The notes under the pieces: generated by a model | The model's input: only the letters and a program-made list of their open reading frames with translations | What the model was told of the DNA's origin: nothing | Database searches by the model: none | Origin: Priestia iocasae | Lineage (GTDB): Bacteria; Bacillota; Bacilli; Bacillales; Bacillaceae_H | DNA length: 64,000 nt | Direction of reading: 5' to 3' | NCBI RefSeq assembly: GCF_016909075.1 | Contig: NZ_JAFBFC010000002.1 | Location: 434,001 to 498,000, forward strand | In this document: positions 1 to 9,300 of the stretch, piece by piece | Numbering within the stretch: the stretch's first letter is position 1 | How the letters are laid out: every line of letters begins with the position of its first letter | Program-made: the position numbers and the translations under genes

Positions 1-173
1 CCTTCTGGATCCACCACAACAAGGCGCTTATGTCCGAAAGCAACATGTTGATCTGCCCATACATTTGTATCGTCTGGTCCTCTTTTCGTTAATGTTTCAG
101 CCATTTTTTCAACAGTTGCTTGTTCAGTTAATAGTGACCGATTAAAATCAGCCCAGCCTGTTATTCCACACAT
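1..173 (-). CDS. asnO: asparagine synthetase (glutamine-hydrolysing), N-terminal fragment
   Basis: Only the first 57 codons are in the window; the gene runs off the left edge. The protein begins MCGITGWADF. Cys2 directly after the initiator Met is the nucleophile of class II glutamine amidotransferases, and the RGPDD stretch about 30 residues in is typical of asparagine synthetase B. The start is the ATG at 173, preceded on the minus strand by a GAAAGGATG ribosome-binding site. Neighbouring yisN and yisL match the asnO (yisO) locus of B. subtilis, where the gene is sporulation-linked, so asnO is preferred over asnB by synteny. The synthetase domain is not visible here. Confidence 0.85.
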   Translation of the reverse strand, partial: MCGITGWADFNRSLLTEQATVEKMAETLTKRGPDDTNVWADQHVAFGHKRLVVVDPE

Positions 174-359
174 ATTTCTATCATCCTTTCTTTTAAACGT
201 GGCTATAGGTGCAATAATCACATTGTATGCATGGAACCCGGGCTCGTTGATTTGTCCTCTCTTTTATTACATAGTAAATTCACAATGTAAGCGTTATAAA
301 TGTCGTTATTTTAGGTAATAAAGAGATGTGGATATTTTTTTACATCGGAGGTTTTTAAA

Positions 360-920
360 ATGAAGTATGAATCAAAATTAGACATTTTCAACGGTCAAGA
401 ACGCTGTCATACGACAGGGATTATAGAATGCATTGATTCTCAATGGGTATTTTTTGAAGAAGATAGTGATGAGGCATCGATGTTAAACGATATCGTCAAT
501 GATTCTTTAGAAATTCATGTGAAAAACACGTGGCAAAAAGCTATGTTCATAAGTGATAACGTCTTAAAATTGAACGGTGATACGTATATGCTGCGAGATG
601 GAGATCAACTGCGAGTTAGAAAAAAGCTACAACATGCATATGAAGAACTACTTCAATCTCTGTCAATAGACGTGTTCTCTTCCTTTACATCTCAACTAAA
701 TTCACTTGGTATCTCGCTTTATGACTGTATCTATTGTCACAACACGTCACTTTTCTTACCTAGTCATGAGGATGTAAACGGAGTAAACTTTATAATTTAT
801 GATAATGAAGAATCGATTTGTTCTGTTCATCATTTATTTAGTCGAGGTACAGAGCACAGTGACCGTTTTGAATATACAATGAGCAACGGAAAGCGAGTCA
901 TGAACATTTATACAAAGTAA
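360..920 (+). CDS. yisN: DUF2777 protein, YisN-like
   Basis: A 186-residue soluble protein with no signal peptide or membrane segment. The start is well placed behind a TCGGAGG ribosome-binding site. A short CxxC-like pair (YDCIYCHN) lies near residue 122, with several His residues in the C-terminal half. I call it YisN from length and from its place between asnO and yisL, as in B. subtilis; the family is of unknown function. It is transcribed away from asnO, leaving a 186-bp divergent promoter region (174-359) with no strong recognisable operator. Confidence 0.65.
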   Translation: MKYESKLDIFNGQERCHTTGIIECIDSQWVFFEEDSDEASMLNDIVNDSLEIHVKNTWQKAMFISDNVLKLNGDTYMLRDGDQLRVRKKLQHAYEELLQSLSIDVFSSFTSQLNSLGISLYDCIYCHNTSLFLPSHEDVNGVNFIIYDNEESICSVHHLFSRGTEHSDRFEYTMSNGKRVMNIYTK

Positions 921-947
921 AAAAGCCACCGTTGTTGGTAGCTTCTT
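921..947. terminator. bidirectional terminator between yisN and yisL
   Basis: An A-run, an imperfect inverted repeat AAGCCACC ... GGTAGCTT with one mismatch, and a T-rich tail lie between the convergent stop codons of yisN (920) and yisL (946). Confidence 0.5.
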
Positions 948-1302
948 AGTAACTTAATACAACATATCCGTAATAGAATACTAACACAAGCGCTGCAGCA
1001 AATAAGCTCCATGCTACAACTGTGCGCTTTCCTTTTTTACTGCGTACAAGTACCATTTCCATACCACCAATAACTAAAATTCCAAAAACCCCTTTTAGTA
1101 TGGCGTTTAACGAAGCAAATTGGTATAGCGCGCCAAGTAAATGTAAACCGGATAATAGTACAAGAATATAGAAAAGACGTAAAATCATATGTACGATTTT
1201 TTGTCCTTTAAGCTTTCCACTACGTAATAAACCGATGTTTACGACAAATAAAATTAATAATAACGTCCATAAAGTTACGTGTAAATGTATGGCCCACATC
1301 AT
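946..1302 (-). CDS. yisL: YisL family membrane protein (DUF1516)
   Basis: A 118-residue, very hydrophobic protein with four predicted membrane helices (about residues 5-25, 37-58, 66-85 and 95-115) joined by short basic loops such as RSGKLKGQK and RSKKGKRT. Length, topology and place next to yisK identify it as the YisL/DUF1516 family of unknown function. The ATG-ATG start follows a strong AAAGGAGG ribosome-binding site; the first ATG is at the better spacing. It is downstream of yisK on the same strand with 73 bp between them, so the two may be cotranscribed. Confidence 0.8.
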   Translation of the reverse strand: MMWAIHLHVTLWTLLLILFVVNIGLLRSGKLKGQKIVHMILRLFYILVLLSGLHLLGALYQFASLNAILKGVFGILVIGGMEMVLVRSKKGKRTVVAWSLFAAALVLVFYYGYVVLSY

Positions 1303-1375
1303 GTCTTATCGCCTCCTTTCAGTATGTATCATACCATGAAAGGCTGTGAGCTACCAAGAAAAAGACAATGCTGAT

Positions 1376-2278
1376 TTACCGTTCGATTGTGTTACGCAGC
1401 GTCCCAATCGACTCAATAGAGATCTCAATCGCATCACCTGGTTTTAAAAATTTAGGAGGATTAAATCCTTTTCCTACGCCTGCTGGTGTACCAGTTGCAA
1501 TAATATCACCCGGCTCTAACGTCATTCCTTGTGAGATGACTGAAATTATTTCTTCAATTGAGAAGATAAACTGTTCTGTATTTCCTTTTTGACGCACTTG
1601 ACCGTTTACTCTCGTTTCAATATGTAGATGATGAGGCGCTTTAATTATTGATTTATGCACAATAACAGGTCCCATCGGACAAGATGTATCTAAGCTCTTC
1701 CCTAGTAAGAACTGCTTGTGCTTTGCTTGCAGATCTCGAGCCGTTACGTCGTTTACAATTGTATATCCAAACACATAAGACATTGCATCTTCTTGTTTAA
1801 TTCGTGTGCCCTCTTTTCCAATAATAACAGCTAACTCACCTTCATAATCTAACTCTTGCGTTATATGCTTATGGTGTAAAATGACTTGCTCATGACCAAC
1901 GACAGATGTAGGCGCTTTTGAAAAAAGCATAATGTGGGAGGGAATATCATCTTTACTTCCCATTTCAATTGCGTGATCAGCATAGTTTTTCCCTACACAA
2001 AAAATATTTTTACGAGGTCTTGGGATAGGTGCAATGATTGTCACCTGCTCTTGTGCGTACACACCTCTTTCCACATTTACACCATCATCTTGTACTTCCA
2101 TAATCGATTTAATCTTTTCTTCTAAAAGCTCATACAACTCAATAAATCGAATCATACATTGAGGGATATCTGTTGTGCCTAATTGCTTCTCTTCCGCTCT
2201 TTGTAAATCGATAATCGTCTTTTCTTGTTGTACCCCTATAAATTCTCGACCTTGATAAATAGCTGTTACAAACCTCAT
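1376..2278 (-). CDS. yisK: fumarylacetoacetate hydrolase-fold protein YisK
   Basis: A 300-residue protein with an N-terminal cap of about 90 residues and a C-terminal FAH domain. Visible FAH motifs include KNYADHA, the acidic metal-ligand stretch LDYEGELAV, and GTPAGVG near the end. Members are Mg/Mn-dependent hydrolases, isomerases or decarboxylases of 2-keto acids; B. subtilis YisK has been reported to decarboxylate oxaloacetate. Two in-frame ATGs exist (2284 and 2278). The AAGGAGG site lies one base before the first and seven before the second, so I start at 2278. Confidence 0.8.
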   Translation of the reverse strand: MRFVTAIYQGREFIGVQQEKTIIDLQRAEEKQLGTTDIPQCMIRFIELYELLEEKIKSIMEVQDDGVNVERGVYAQEQVTIIAPIPRPRKNIFCVGKNYADHAIEMGSKDDIPSHIMLFSKAPTSVVGHEQVILHHKHITQELDYEGELAVIIGKEGTRIKQEDAMSYVFGYTIVNDVTARDLQAKHKQFLLGKSLDTSCPMGPVIVHKSIIKAPHHLHIETRVNGQVRQKGNTEQFIFSIEEIISVISQGMTLEPGDIIATGTPAGVGKGFNPPKFLKPGDAIEISIESIGTLRNTIER

Positions 2279-2410
2279 TTCCATTCCTCCTTGTCATCTC
2301 TCCTCTTCCTTCGACAAATTCCTTGAAACTCCTCTTCCTTTGTTTGATTGTCGCTTTCTAACAAGTTGGAGGCTAGTTTTCTAGATTAATGGGTCTATAT
2401 ACAAGCACTT

Positions 2411-2437
2411 AAAAAGAGGTATTCTCACATACCTCTC
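2411..2437 (-). terminator. terminator of the DUF418 gene
   Basis: On the minus strand an 8-bp stem (AGAGGTAT / ATACCTCT, arms 2415-2422 and 2429-2436) with a 6-nt loop is followed by TTTTT, directly after the stop codon at 2438. Confidence 0.75.
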
Positions 2438-3616
2438 TTAACGTTTTTTCCAATACGTAATGGAACGTAGCACTCGTTCAATCGGTCCATGCGAATAAAA
2501 CTTAATCCACATGTTGCTAATCAGCATTTGAACAAAAAAGATCATAATCGCTATCATTATTCCTTGCGCAGCTGTTATTTTGCCGTATAATCCTAATCCG
2601 TAGTTATAAAAAATGAACGTACAAATAAGCGATTGTACTAGATAATTGCTTAGAGAAAGTCGTCCTACTGCTACAAATGGCTTCAATAACGTCTGAATAA
2701 AAGGAGATTTCGAGATTAGTAGTAAAGAACCAAGATAAAAAAGAGTGCCCGCTGGACCTCCTATATTATCTTGTACATAATCAGTAAATAGATTTCGACC
2801 GAATATGTAAGGCATTACTTTAAACAGTAAAAATGTTAAAAATGAAAGGAGCGTAATCCATTTCAGGAGAACAATTCGATCCTCTGAATAATGAAACCAT
2901 TTCTCTTTTGCCATATAAGCGCCGAGAAGAAACATCGGAAAAATGGATAAAACCAAAAACGGAATCGTACTCATATTATGAATGTAATACCAGTCCATAG
3001 CTCGTTGTGAAAGAATATCCATAAACGTTCCATTTCCATAAACTGCATAGGATTGTTCAATCAATTGTTGGTTCAATCCTACAACAGCAGATTCTTGATT
3101 ATGAAAAGTTGCTACAAGTAAAAGTACACTCATAATAAGAGTTGGGATCACCCATAAGATAGTCGCCCAAGTTAGAAGCACTTGACTTCTTGCCTCTTGA
3201 AAAATTAATAATAACAATCCACAAAGCGCATAAAGAATCAACACATCTCCATACCAGATAAAAAAAGCATGAAGAACACCAATAACAAATAGACCAACGA
3301 GTCGCCTTGAAAAAGAAGGGGTAAATGGTGTGTCCTTTCTATATGCTTGTTCAAACATAACCATAAATCCAAAGCCAAACAAAATCGCAAATAATGGATA
3401 AAAACTACCTTGTCCAACTAAATCAATTACAATATTTAAATACCTATCCAATGAGGTTTTTGCAATACTTTGATCACTATAATATATATCCGGTGAATAA
3501 AAACTAGGCATGTTTACAAACAAAATGCCTAATAATGCAACACCTCTTACTATATCTACAATCTCAATTCGGTCTTCTATCTGAATTGAACGTAACTCTT
3601 TATTCTTCATTCTCAC
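2438..3616 (-). CDS. DUF418 / YeiB-family integral membrane protein
   Basis: A 392-residue polytopic membrane protein with about 9-10 hydrophobic helices. The N-terminal RIEIVDIVRGVALLGILFVN and the C-terminal FVAVGRLSLSNYLVQS are hallmarks of the YeiB/DUF418 family, distantly related to membrane acyltransferases; B. subtilis YrkO and YxaH belong here. Substrate unknown. The start is probably the GTG at 3616, seven bases after AAGGTG; an ATG two codons later is the alternative. It is monocistronic, with its own terminator, between the gerP promoter region and yisK. The 245-bp gap before gerPA holds both promoters. Confidence 0.75.
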   Translation of the reverse strand: MRMKNKELRSIQIEDRIEIVDIVRGVALLGILFVNMPSFYSPDIYYSDQSIAKTSLDRYLNIVIDLVGQGSFYPLFAILFGFGFMVMFEQAYRKDTPFTPSFSRRLVGLFVIGVLHAFFIWYGDVLILYALCGLLLLIFQEARSQVLLTWATILWVIPTLIMSVLLLVATFHNQESAVVGLNQQLIEQSYAVYGNGTFMDILSQRAMDWYYIHNMSTIPFLVLSIFPMFLLGAYMAKEKWFHYSEDRIVLLKWITLLSFLTFLLFKVMPYIFGRNLFTDYVQDNIGGPAGTLFYLGSLLLISKSPFIQTLLKPFVAVGRLSLSNYLVQSLICTFIFYNYGLGLYGKITAAQGIMIAIMIFFVQMLISNMWIKFYSHGPIERVLRSITYWKKR

Positions 3617-3803
3617 AAACTCACACCTTATACACTAAATCAGCTTTCATTTTATATTATGCTGTTTACGCTATACGTTTAAACGAAACGCGCATTGATT
3701 CACATTATATCGAAAAGGGTTAAGAGATACATCCATCCTCTCTCCTATAAATCAATCCAAATAAAACCATCGACCAATCGTATTTTATGTCTTCTGGGCA
3801 TTC

Positions 3804-3830
3804 ACCATTTTCCCAGTTAATCATACGCTG
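3804..3830 (+). promoter_or_regulatory. sigma-K-type promoter of the gerP operon
   Basis: AC at 3804-3805, a 16-nt spacer, then CATACGCTG at 3822-3830 matches the remembered mother-cell sigma-K pattern (AC, 16 bp, CATAnnnTR). It lies 32 bp upstream of gerPA. gerP operons are late mother-cell genes in other bacilli, so position and pattern agree. Confidence 0.6.
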
Positions 3831-3861
3831 TTACTAGCAAAGAAAAAAAGGGTGTTCGTCT

Positions 3862-4083
3862 ATGCCAGCAATCGTCGGAGTTGTTAATGTAAATAGTGTA
3901 GGGTCGGCAAGTGTATTACACATCGGTGACGTCTTTACCATCTCTCCAGTATCTAGTGCGAAAACATTTGCTGGTGCAGGTTCGTTTAATACGGGAGATC
4001 GTTTACAAGTTATTAATCAGCAAAGTGCTACAAATACAAACGACCAAGACGTCAATGATCAAAATATCGCTGGAAACCTATAA
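3862..4083 (+). CDS. gerPA: spore germination protein GerPA
   Basis: A 73-residue protein starting MPAIVGVVNVNSV, with VLHIGD, a central GSFNTGD and a C-terminal QDVNDQNIAGNL. These are the features of the GerPA/GerPF paralogue pair. GerP proteins are needed for germinants to pass through the spore coat to their receptors. It is the first gene of a six-gene operon in the canonical A-B-C-D-E-F order, 26 bp ahead of gerPB. The start follows an AAAGGGTG site. Length equals the family norm. Confidence 0.93.
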   Translation: MPAIVGVVNVNSVGSASVLHIGDVFTISPVSSAKTFAGAGSFNTGDRLQVINQQSATNTNDQDVNDQNIAGNL

Positions 4084-4109
4084 CTATCAATGAATAAGGA
4101 GGTTCCTTT

Positions 4110-4376
4110 ATGAACTTTTATGTGAACCAAAGTATTTGTATCCAAAGTTTAAAAGTGAACGCCATCTCTAACTCGTCTGTGTTACAGATTGGTAGTGTAG
4201 GAGTCATTAGAGAGAATGCTAACTTGTTTAATACAGGGGGATTTACTGAAGCTGCACCAACAGAGAAGACCGGTATTCTCGGATCGATTTCTCCAATGAC
4301 TGGGTTACCAACTACAGGTATACAGCCAGGTCCAGTTTCTCAATCCCTTACTCCACCACAACCAAATGGTTCTTGA
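4110..4376 (+). CDS. gerPB: spore germination protein GerPB
   Basis: An 88-residue GerPB-like protein. The N-terminal part (MNFYVNQSICIQSLKVNAIS, then SSVLQIGSVG) carries the hydrophobic core plus VLQIG motif common to small GerP proteins. The C-terminal 40 residues are rich in Pro, Thr, Gly and Ser, making the protein somewhat longer than the roughly 70 residues usual for GerPB. An AAGGAGG ribosome-binding site precedes the ATG. Second gene of the operon. Confidence 0.9.
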   Translation: MNFYVNQSICIQSLKVNAISNSSVLQIGSVGVIRENANLFNTGGFTEAAPTEKTGILGSISPMTGLPTTGIQPGPVSQSLTPPQPNGS

Positions 4377-4427
4377 CATCTTCCCTCTCATTTTCCCATA
4401 CGTATATAGAGAAAGAGGGTGAGTGAG

Positions 4428-5123
4428 ATGGACCATTTTCAGCAGCTCTATCAATACGTACAGCAACTAGGTGCTTACGTTCAAAAACAAGATGAGCGAA
4501 TTCAAAAGTTAGAAACTGAGCTATTTGACCTTCAAGCAAAAGTTAAAGAGCTTGAAGATACACCACGTACATCCATTGAAAAAATTGAATATAAATTTGA
4601 ACAACTTAAAATTGATACATTGGATGGCACGTTAAATATCGGATTAAACCCAATTAGCCCAGAGAATATAGAAGATGTCATTATCAATGGCCAGCAACCT
4701 ACCGTTACCTTTCCACCGGAAACTCCTGCCTCAATGGCAGATTCTCCACAAGTTCCTGGTCAAAATCCAAGCCTTCAACCACTTGACCGTTCTAAACAAA
4801 TAGAGATTATTTCTACTATCCATACAGATTTAACCAATGAGTTGAACGAACACGGAAATGAGTTGATAGGTAAGATTTTACAAGAGCGCAATTTATCCAT
4901 TGACCATTCTTACTACAACTTCATTATCGAAGATATAAAAAAACAACTTGAACAGCGAATTGCATTTCATTTACAGCAAATTGATGTGGCTCATCTACAG
5001 CAAAATGAATCAGCTGTTTATGAAGAAATCAAACATAAAATGTACGAAGACATTCAAAAAGGCATTCATGCTTTTTTAACGTATTTACCTGATTCATTGA
5101 AAAAAGGTGGAGGTCACTCATGA
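4428..5123 (+). CDS. gerPC: spore germination protein GerPC
   Basis: A 231-residue protein, the largest GerP member. The N-terminal 55 residues form an apparent coiled coil (QQLYQYVQQLGAYVQKQDE, then LETELFDLQAKVKELED). Next comes IEKIEYKFEQLKIDTLDGTLNIGL, the best conserved GerPC segment, then a Pro-rich linker and a helical C-terminal domain ending at the LPDSLKKGGG tail. Start taken at ATG 4428, eight bases after AGAGGG; the in-frame GTG at 4419 is too close to that site. The stop overlaps the gerPD ATG (ATGA), implying coupled translation. Confidence 0.9.
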   Translation: MDHFQQLYQYVQQLGAYVQKQDERIQKLETELFDLQAKVKELEDTPRTSIEKIEYKFEQLKIDTLDGTLNIGLNPISPENIEDVIINGQQPTVTFPPETPASMADSPQVPGQNPSLQPLDRSKQIEIISTIHTDLTNELNEHGNELIGKILQERNLSIDHSYYNFIIEDIKKQLEQRIAFHLQQIDVAHLQQNESAVYEEIKHKMYEDIQKGIHAFLTYLPDSLKKGGGHS

Positions 5124-5296
5124 ATTATACAGTCATCAATCGCGATTTATTAGTTGGTGATATTAACATTGTTGGGGTAGCATCATCCTCACTTTTTTTA
5201 GTCGGTGATGCTCATTATATTTCGTTAGCTTCTACTTTCGACACACCAGCGGAATCTTTAATTATCGGCCCATATGTACCGCTATCTTTACAATAA
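5120..5296 (+). CDS. gerPD: spore germination protein GerPD
   Basis: A 58-residue ORF starting at the ATG that overlaps the gerPC stop. The protein begins MNYTVINRDLLVGDINIVGV and contains SSSLFLVGDAHYISLAS, the VxxIxVxSSSxxxxGD-type pattern shared by small GerP proteins. A GGTGGAGGT ribosome-binding site lies inside the end of gerPC. Size and place between gerPC and gerPE identify it. It is followed 15 bp later by gerPE. Confidence 0.9.
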   Translation: MNYTVINRDLLVGDINIVGVASSSLFLVGDAHYISLASTFDTPAESLIIGPYVPLSLQ

Positions 5297-5311
5297 TGAA
5301 GGTGATCATTC

Positions 5312-5776
5312 ATGCTTACTCGCACATCATTTGTAAATAACATAACCATTGATTCTCTTTCTTCTTCTAGCATTACACAGGTTGGTGATTCTACAAATTT
5401 AATTTTATTAACTCGAGCATTAGCTGTTCGTAGAGAATATCCGTTATTTTACGGCAGAGAAGGCAATTTTGATGATTATGCTGTTTTTAAAGAGGATATA
5501 CCTGTGTTACCCATTACCCCTATTGCGATTACGACTTACAATGAAGTACCTGCTATTCGGGTCAATTATATCGATATCATTGGGGTTGGATTTTCCTCCG
5601 TTGTTCATATCGGTTCTACGTGTAATGTATATGCTGAATCGAGGATTAAACACATTCGCCAATTATTAGGTAACAATTCAAGTGAAAACCCACTATTAAA
5701 AAAGGAAGAAGATAAAGATACTACACCCGTTATAAACAGTTCACTAGCGAACACTGGTGAAGGTGAAGCTGAATAA
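5312..5776 (+). CDS. gerPE: spore germination protein GerPE
   Basis: A 154-residue protein with two copies of the GerP signature: SLSSSSITQVGDS near residue 20 and IIGVGFSSVVHIGST near residue 90. An acidic, Lys/Glu-rich C-terminal tail of about 30 residues follows. GerPE is the two-lobed member of the operon. An AAGGTG site precedes the ATG. The tail makes it slightly longer than the family members I recall. Confidence 0.88.
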   Translation: MLTRTSFVNNITIDSLSSSSITQVGDSTNLILLTRALAVRREYPLFYGREGNFDDYAVFKEDIPVLPITPIAITTYNEVPAIRVNYIDIIGVGFSSVVHIGSTCNVYAESRIKHIRQLLGNNSSENPLLKKEEDKDTTPVINSSLANTGEGEAE

Positions 5777-5797
5777 AAGAAAGGAGGGAGGGAGACT

Positions 5798-6016
5798 ATG
5801 CCAGCATTAGTTGGACCTGTCCAAATTGTCAGTGTTGGAGGCGGTGTTGTAACATTCGGAGATACGTTCTATGTCTCACCAAAGAGCGCTTCTAAAACAG
5901 CAGCCGGATCAGGTGGCTTTAACACCGGTAACTTTATTAACACAAATACTGGTTTCTCAGCAACCAATGCCATTGACCCAGACTTAGCAGATCAAAATAT
6001 TGTAGCAAATGCATAA
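5798..6016 (+). CDS. gerPF: spore germination protein GerPF
   Basis: A 72-residue paralogue of GerPA from the same operon: starts MPALVGPVQIVSVGGG, has VVTFGDTFYVSPKS, GGFNTGNF and ends DPDLADQNIVANA. Strong AAAGGAGGGAGG ribosome-binding site. Last gene of the operon, followed after 12 bp by a perfect palindromic terminator. Confidence 0.92.
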   Translation: MPALVGPVQIVSVGGGVVTFGDTFYVSPKSASKTAAGSGGFNTGNFINTNTGFSATNAIDPDLADQNIVANA

Positions 6017-6028
6017 CATGGTCGTTAC

Positions 6029-6068
6029 AAAAAGGTCTCAAAGAGGAATTCCTCTTTGAGACCTTTTT
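6029..6068. terminator. 40-bp perfect palindromic bidirectional terminator
   Basis: Arms 6029-6048 and 6049-6068 are exact reverse complements, starting with AAAAAGGTCTC and ending GAGACCTTTTT. It terminates gerPF rightward and yisB leftward. The TAA stop of yisB (6067-6069) overlaps the T-run end. Confidence 0.92.
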
Positions 6069-6372
6069 ATTTTTGCTTTCGCGCATTTGATTTCTTTATT
6101 TTCGGTACTTTTGAAGATGGTTGTTTTCGAATCCATTTTATAAATGATGACATTTTTTCATCTTTTCGCAGAGCATCAATTGTATTTAAACGAATGGCTA
6201 ACTCATCATTTGTGTATAAAGCATGGATTTGTTTGTGACAAGGGATACATAAATTGGCTGTAGGTTCAAACGTTCCACCCATCTCTTTTGGAGTTAAATG
6301 ATGAACAGTTGTTAAAACCTCTTCTCTCCTACATAGTTCACATGTTCCAATTCTTTGATCTTTTTTAGCCAT
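6067..6372 (-). CDS. yisB: HNH-type nuclease-like protein YisB
   Basis: A 101-residue basic protein with a Cys4 zinc knuckle: CELC near residue 12 and CIPC near residue 42. The HNH core reads VHHLTP near residue 29 and CHKQIHALY near residue 45. These place it among small HNH endonucleases. It is the last gene of the addB-addA-sbcD-sbcC-yisB series, 21 bp after sbcC, the same order as in B. subtilis. A role in DNA processing with SbcCD/AddAB is inference from context. The C-terminus (PKIKKSNARKQK) is very basic. Confidence 0.8.
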   Translation of the reverse strand: MAKKDQRIGTCELCRREEVLTTVHHLTPKEMGGTFEPTANLCIPCHKQIHALYTNDELAIRLNTIDALRKDEKMSSFIKWIRKQPSSKVPKIKKSNARKQK

Positions 6373-6393
6373 CGCACCTATAACCTTTCTCTT

Positions 6394-9300
6394 TTACAGT
6401 GATTCAACTGCTACAGTTGTTCCTTTGCCTGAAGGCTCAGCCGCTTCAACAATTAAACGTTTTGGTAAACGCGCTCTTAACTCTTGAACATGGCTAATGA
6501 CACCGATTGATAAATTATTTGACTGTAGTTTTTCAAGTGCTGTAATGACGGTATCAAGTAATTCTGAATCTAATGTACCAAACCCTTCATCTAAGAAGAA
6601 AAATTGAAGTGGATATTGGCCGCGCAATTGAATTTGAGCTGATAACGACAGAGCAAGCGCAAGAGATGTTAAAAATGTTTCTCCACCTGATAACGTAGAA
6701 ACAGGCCTTTTCACTCCACCATTAGCGTCATCTCTCATAATAAATCCACCTTGAGAGTCTACCTCAATGGCATATCGCTGACGTGTTAATGTTGCTAATC
6801 GACTAGAAGCATCACGGCTGACAGCCATCAGTTGCTCCTCTGCGATATATTCAACAAATGTATTTCCCTTAAAAACAGATTGGAGTTTTTGATATTGCTC
6901 GTATAACTGCTCATGCTCCTTCTTTTGTTTATCTAATTCACAAAAGCGATCATGTCGTTGTTTTACATCTTGTACGGTTTGATAAGCGGCTCCTTTTATT
7001 TCACCAGCTTCTTTAACTCCAAGCTGCATAGCGAGGCGCATTTCTTTTGTATGATCCCACTGTTCTTTCGTAAGCGTTTCTTGCTGTAACTGATGCTCCA
7101 CTCTACGAATATCAGCTTTTACTCGTTTTATCTTGTCCCAAAATTGCTCAATTGTTTCTTTTAAATGAGTCATTTGCTTATCAGATAAAAAAGCGGATTG
7201 AACATCATCAACAGTCTCAAATGATGAGCGCACTAATAAGTCTCTCCACTTCGTCTCTATCTCTTCAAATCGTTCAGTTAATTCTTTCAACGACTGCTCG
7301 ACGGCCTGCTGTTCACTTTGCATTTTTTGATAAGCTGATTGTGTATATTGCCACTGTTTATACGCTTCATCTTCTTTTTTTGTTAAAGATTCAAGCTGAT
7401 GATTCGTTGCTTCTATTAGGGTAGAAAGTGAATGTTCTCCTACTATTTTTCGTAGTGCTTCTTGTTTCTCTTTTAAGAGCTCTTGTTTATTTCTCAATGT
7501 AATGGTTGCTTCAGTTAACTCGCGCTCAAGATCTGTTACTTCGTTTGCAATCGTTTGAATGAGTTGACGTTGTTGCTCTAAGAACGTCACGCTCTTTTCG
7601 ATGCGCTCATTTAAATCTTGCTCTTTCTCCGCTCTTTCCATAAGCACTTGTTGTAATTGCTCAATGTCATCATAGCTCAGCTCTTGATATTGATTACTCC
7701 ACTGCTCCTTTAAAACCTGTAGCTGCTGAGCTACCTCATCTACTTTCTTTTGTTTAACATCACAACTTTGTTCACTACGTTCTAGCTGAACGCGTAATTT
7801 GTCCTCTTCTTGGTGAACTTGTTTAAATTGGTGACTAACCTTTTGTTGAGCTTCTTTTATCTGCAAGTAATCTTGATGAAGAGATTTTAACTCTACAGTG
7901 AGTTGTTGCACATAAGAAGCAATTTCTTGTGTACTCATTTCTCCTAATGGCTCTATCTTGGCCAAGTCACTATGAATTTCTTCATTGTTATCAAGTATTT
8001 CATTCAGTTCACGCGCTACTTGTTCTAACTGAATTTTTATGGAAGCATATTGGTATTTTTGTTCACGCAACTCATTTAGATGTTGTTCAAGTTGCTCGGC
8101 TTGATTTTCTGTATGAGATGCTTGCTGGCTTTTAAAGTCAATAGGATTTGGGTGATTTACTGATCCACACACTGGGCAAGCTTCGCCATCATGAAGTTGT
8201 TCTGAAAGTTGAAAAGCTAACGTTTTTAGGCGCTCTTCATTGACTACGTTACGAGCATGCTGTAGCTGCTCCTCACAAGTTGAAAATAGATAGTCAAACT
8301 CACTTTCTCGTTCACAAATCGTATGATATAAACGTTCAAGTTCTGAAAATAACACCTTACTCTTTTGTTCGTAAGTAGAGCGGTGTTGCACGATTTGTTC
8401 GACTTGCTTTGTCAATTGATTAAGTTCGCTTACTTCCATACTTAAGACTTGTTTAGATTCTTTTAACATTCCATCTACGTGTGTAATAGATTGCTTGTCG
8501 TAGTAAGCTTTTTGAACCATATCACGATACTTTGCTGTTACCATCACTTCTTTTACTTGCTCTTTTAATAATTGCTGTTTTGAGATAGCACGCTCATACC
8601 GATTTTGTTCGTTCACTTTTCTTTCTTGCTTATCGATTAAGCTCTTTTCAAGCTTGCCTGCTGTTTCTTGTAGCCTGCTCGCTTCTGTGGTTAGCACTTG
8701 AACAGATTTCTCTATCTCCACTGCTTGCTGAAGCTCTGTTTTACGAGTAAGCAAAAGCGGTTCTTTCTCTCGTTTTTGTAATCTGGCTATTTCATACTGC
8801 TCATTTGCTCTTGCATACTCTTCTTGGCTCTTTTGAATTTGTTGTTGGAGCTCCAATGCTTTTTGTTCGTAACTCGCCAACTGTTTTTTAGCTTGTTCGT
8901 ATCCCTCTAAATAGGGCTTTAATTTTTCAGCTTGCTCCGCTTCTTGAACAGCTTTTTCTTTCTCGTTCATGTCTTGTTCTTCTTGTTTTAATGTACCTAA
9001 CATTTCATGAAGCTGTTCTTTTTCTTGCTGCCATTCCCATACTTGACGTTGACGTTCATAAAGCTTGTCTACCTCCGACAATTCTTTTTCACGCTTTTCT
9101 AGTAGCAACATGCTATTTTTAAAATTCTCTTCCGCTTCGACGAGCTTCTCTTTAGAAGCATCTCCTAGCCCGGCTTGTTCTGCTACAACTTGGTCAAGCT
9201 TACTTTTGACTGTATATAACTGTGAGCGAATCTTCTGATTAAGCTGATCACCATATTGTTCAAGATTGAATAGTCGTTGCAGCATTTGGCGACGCTCTGC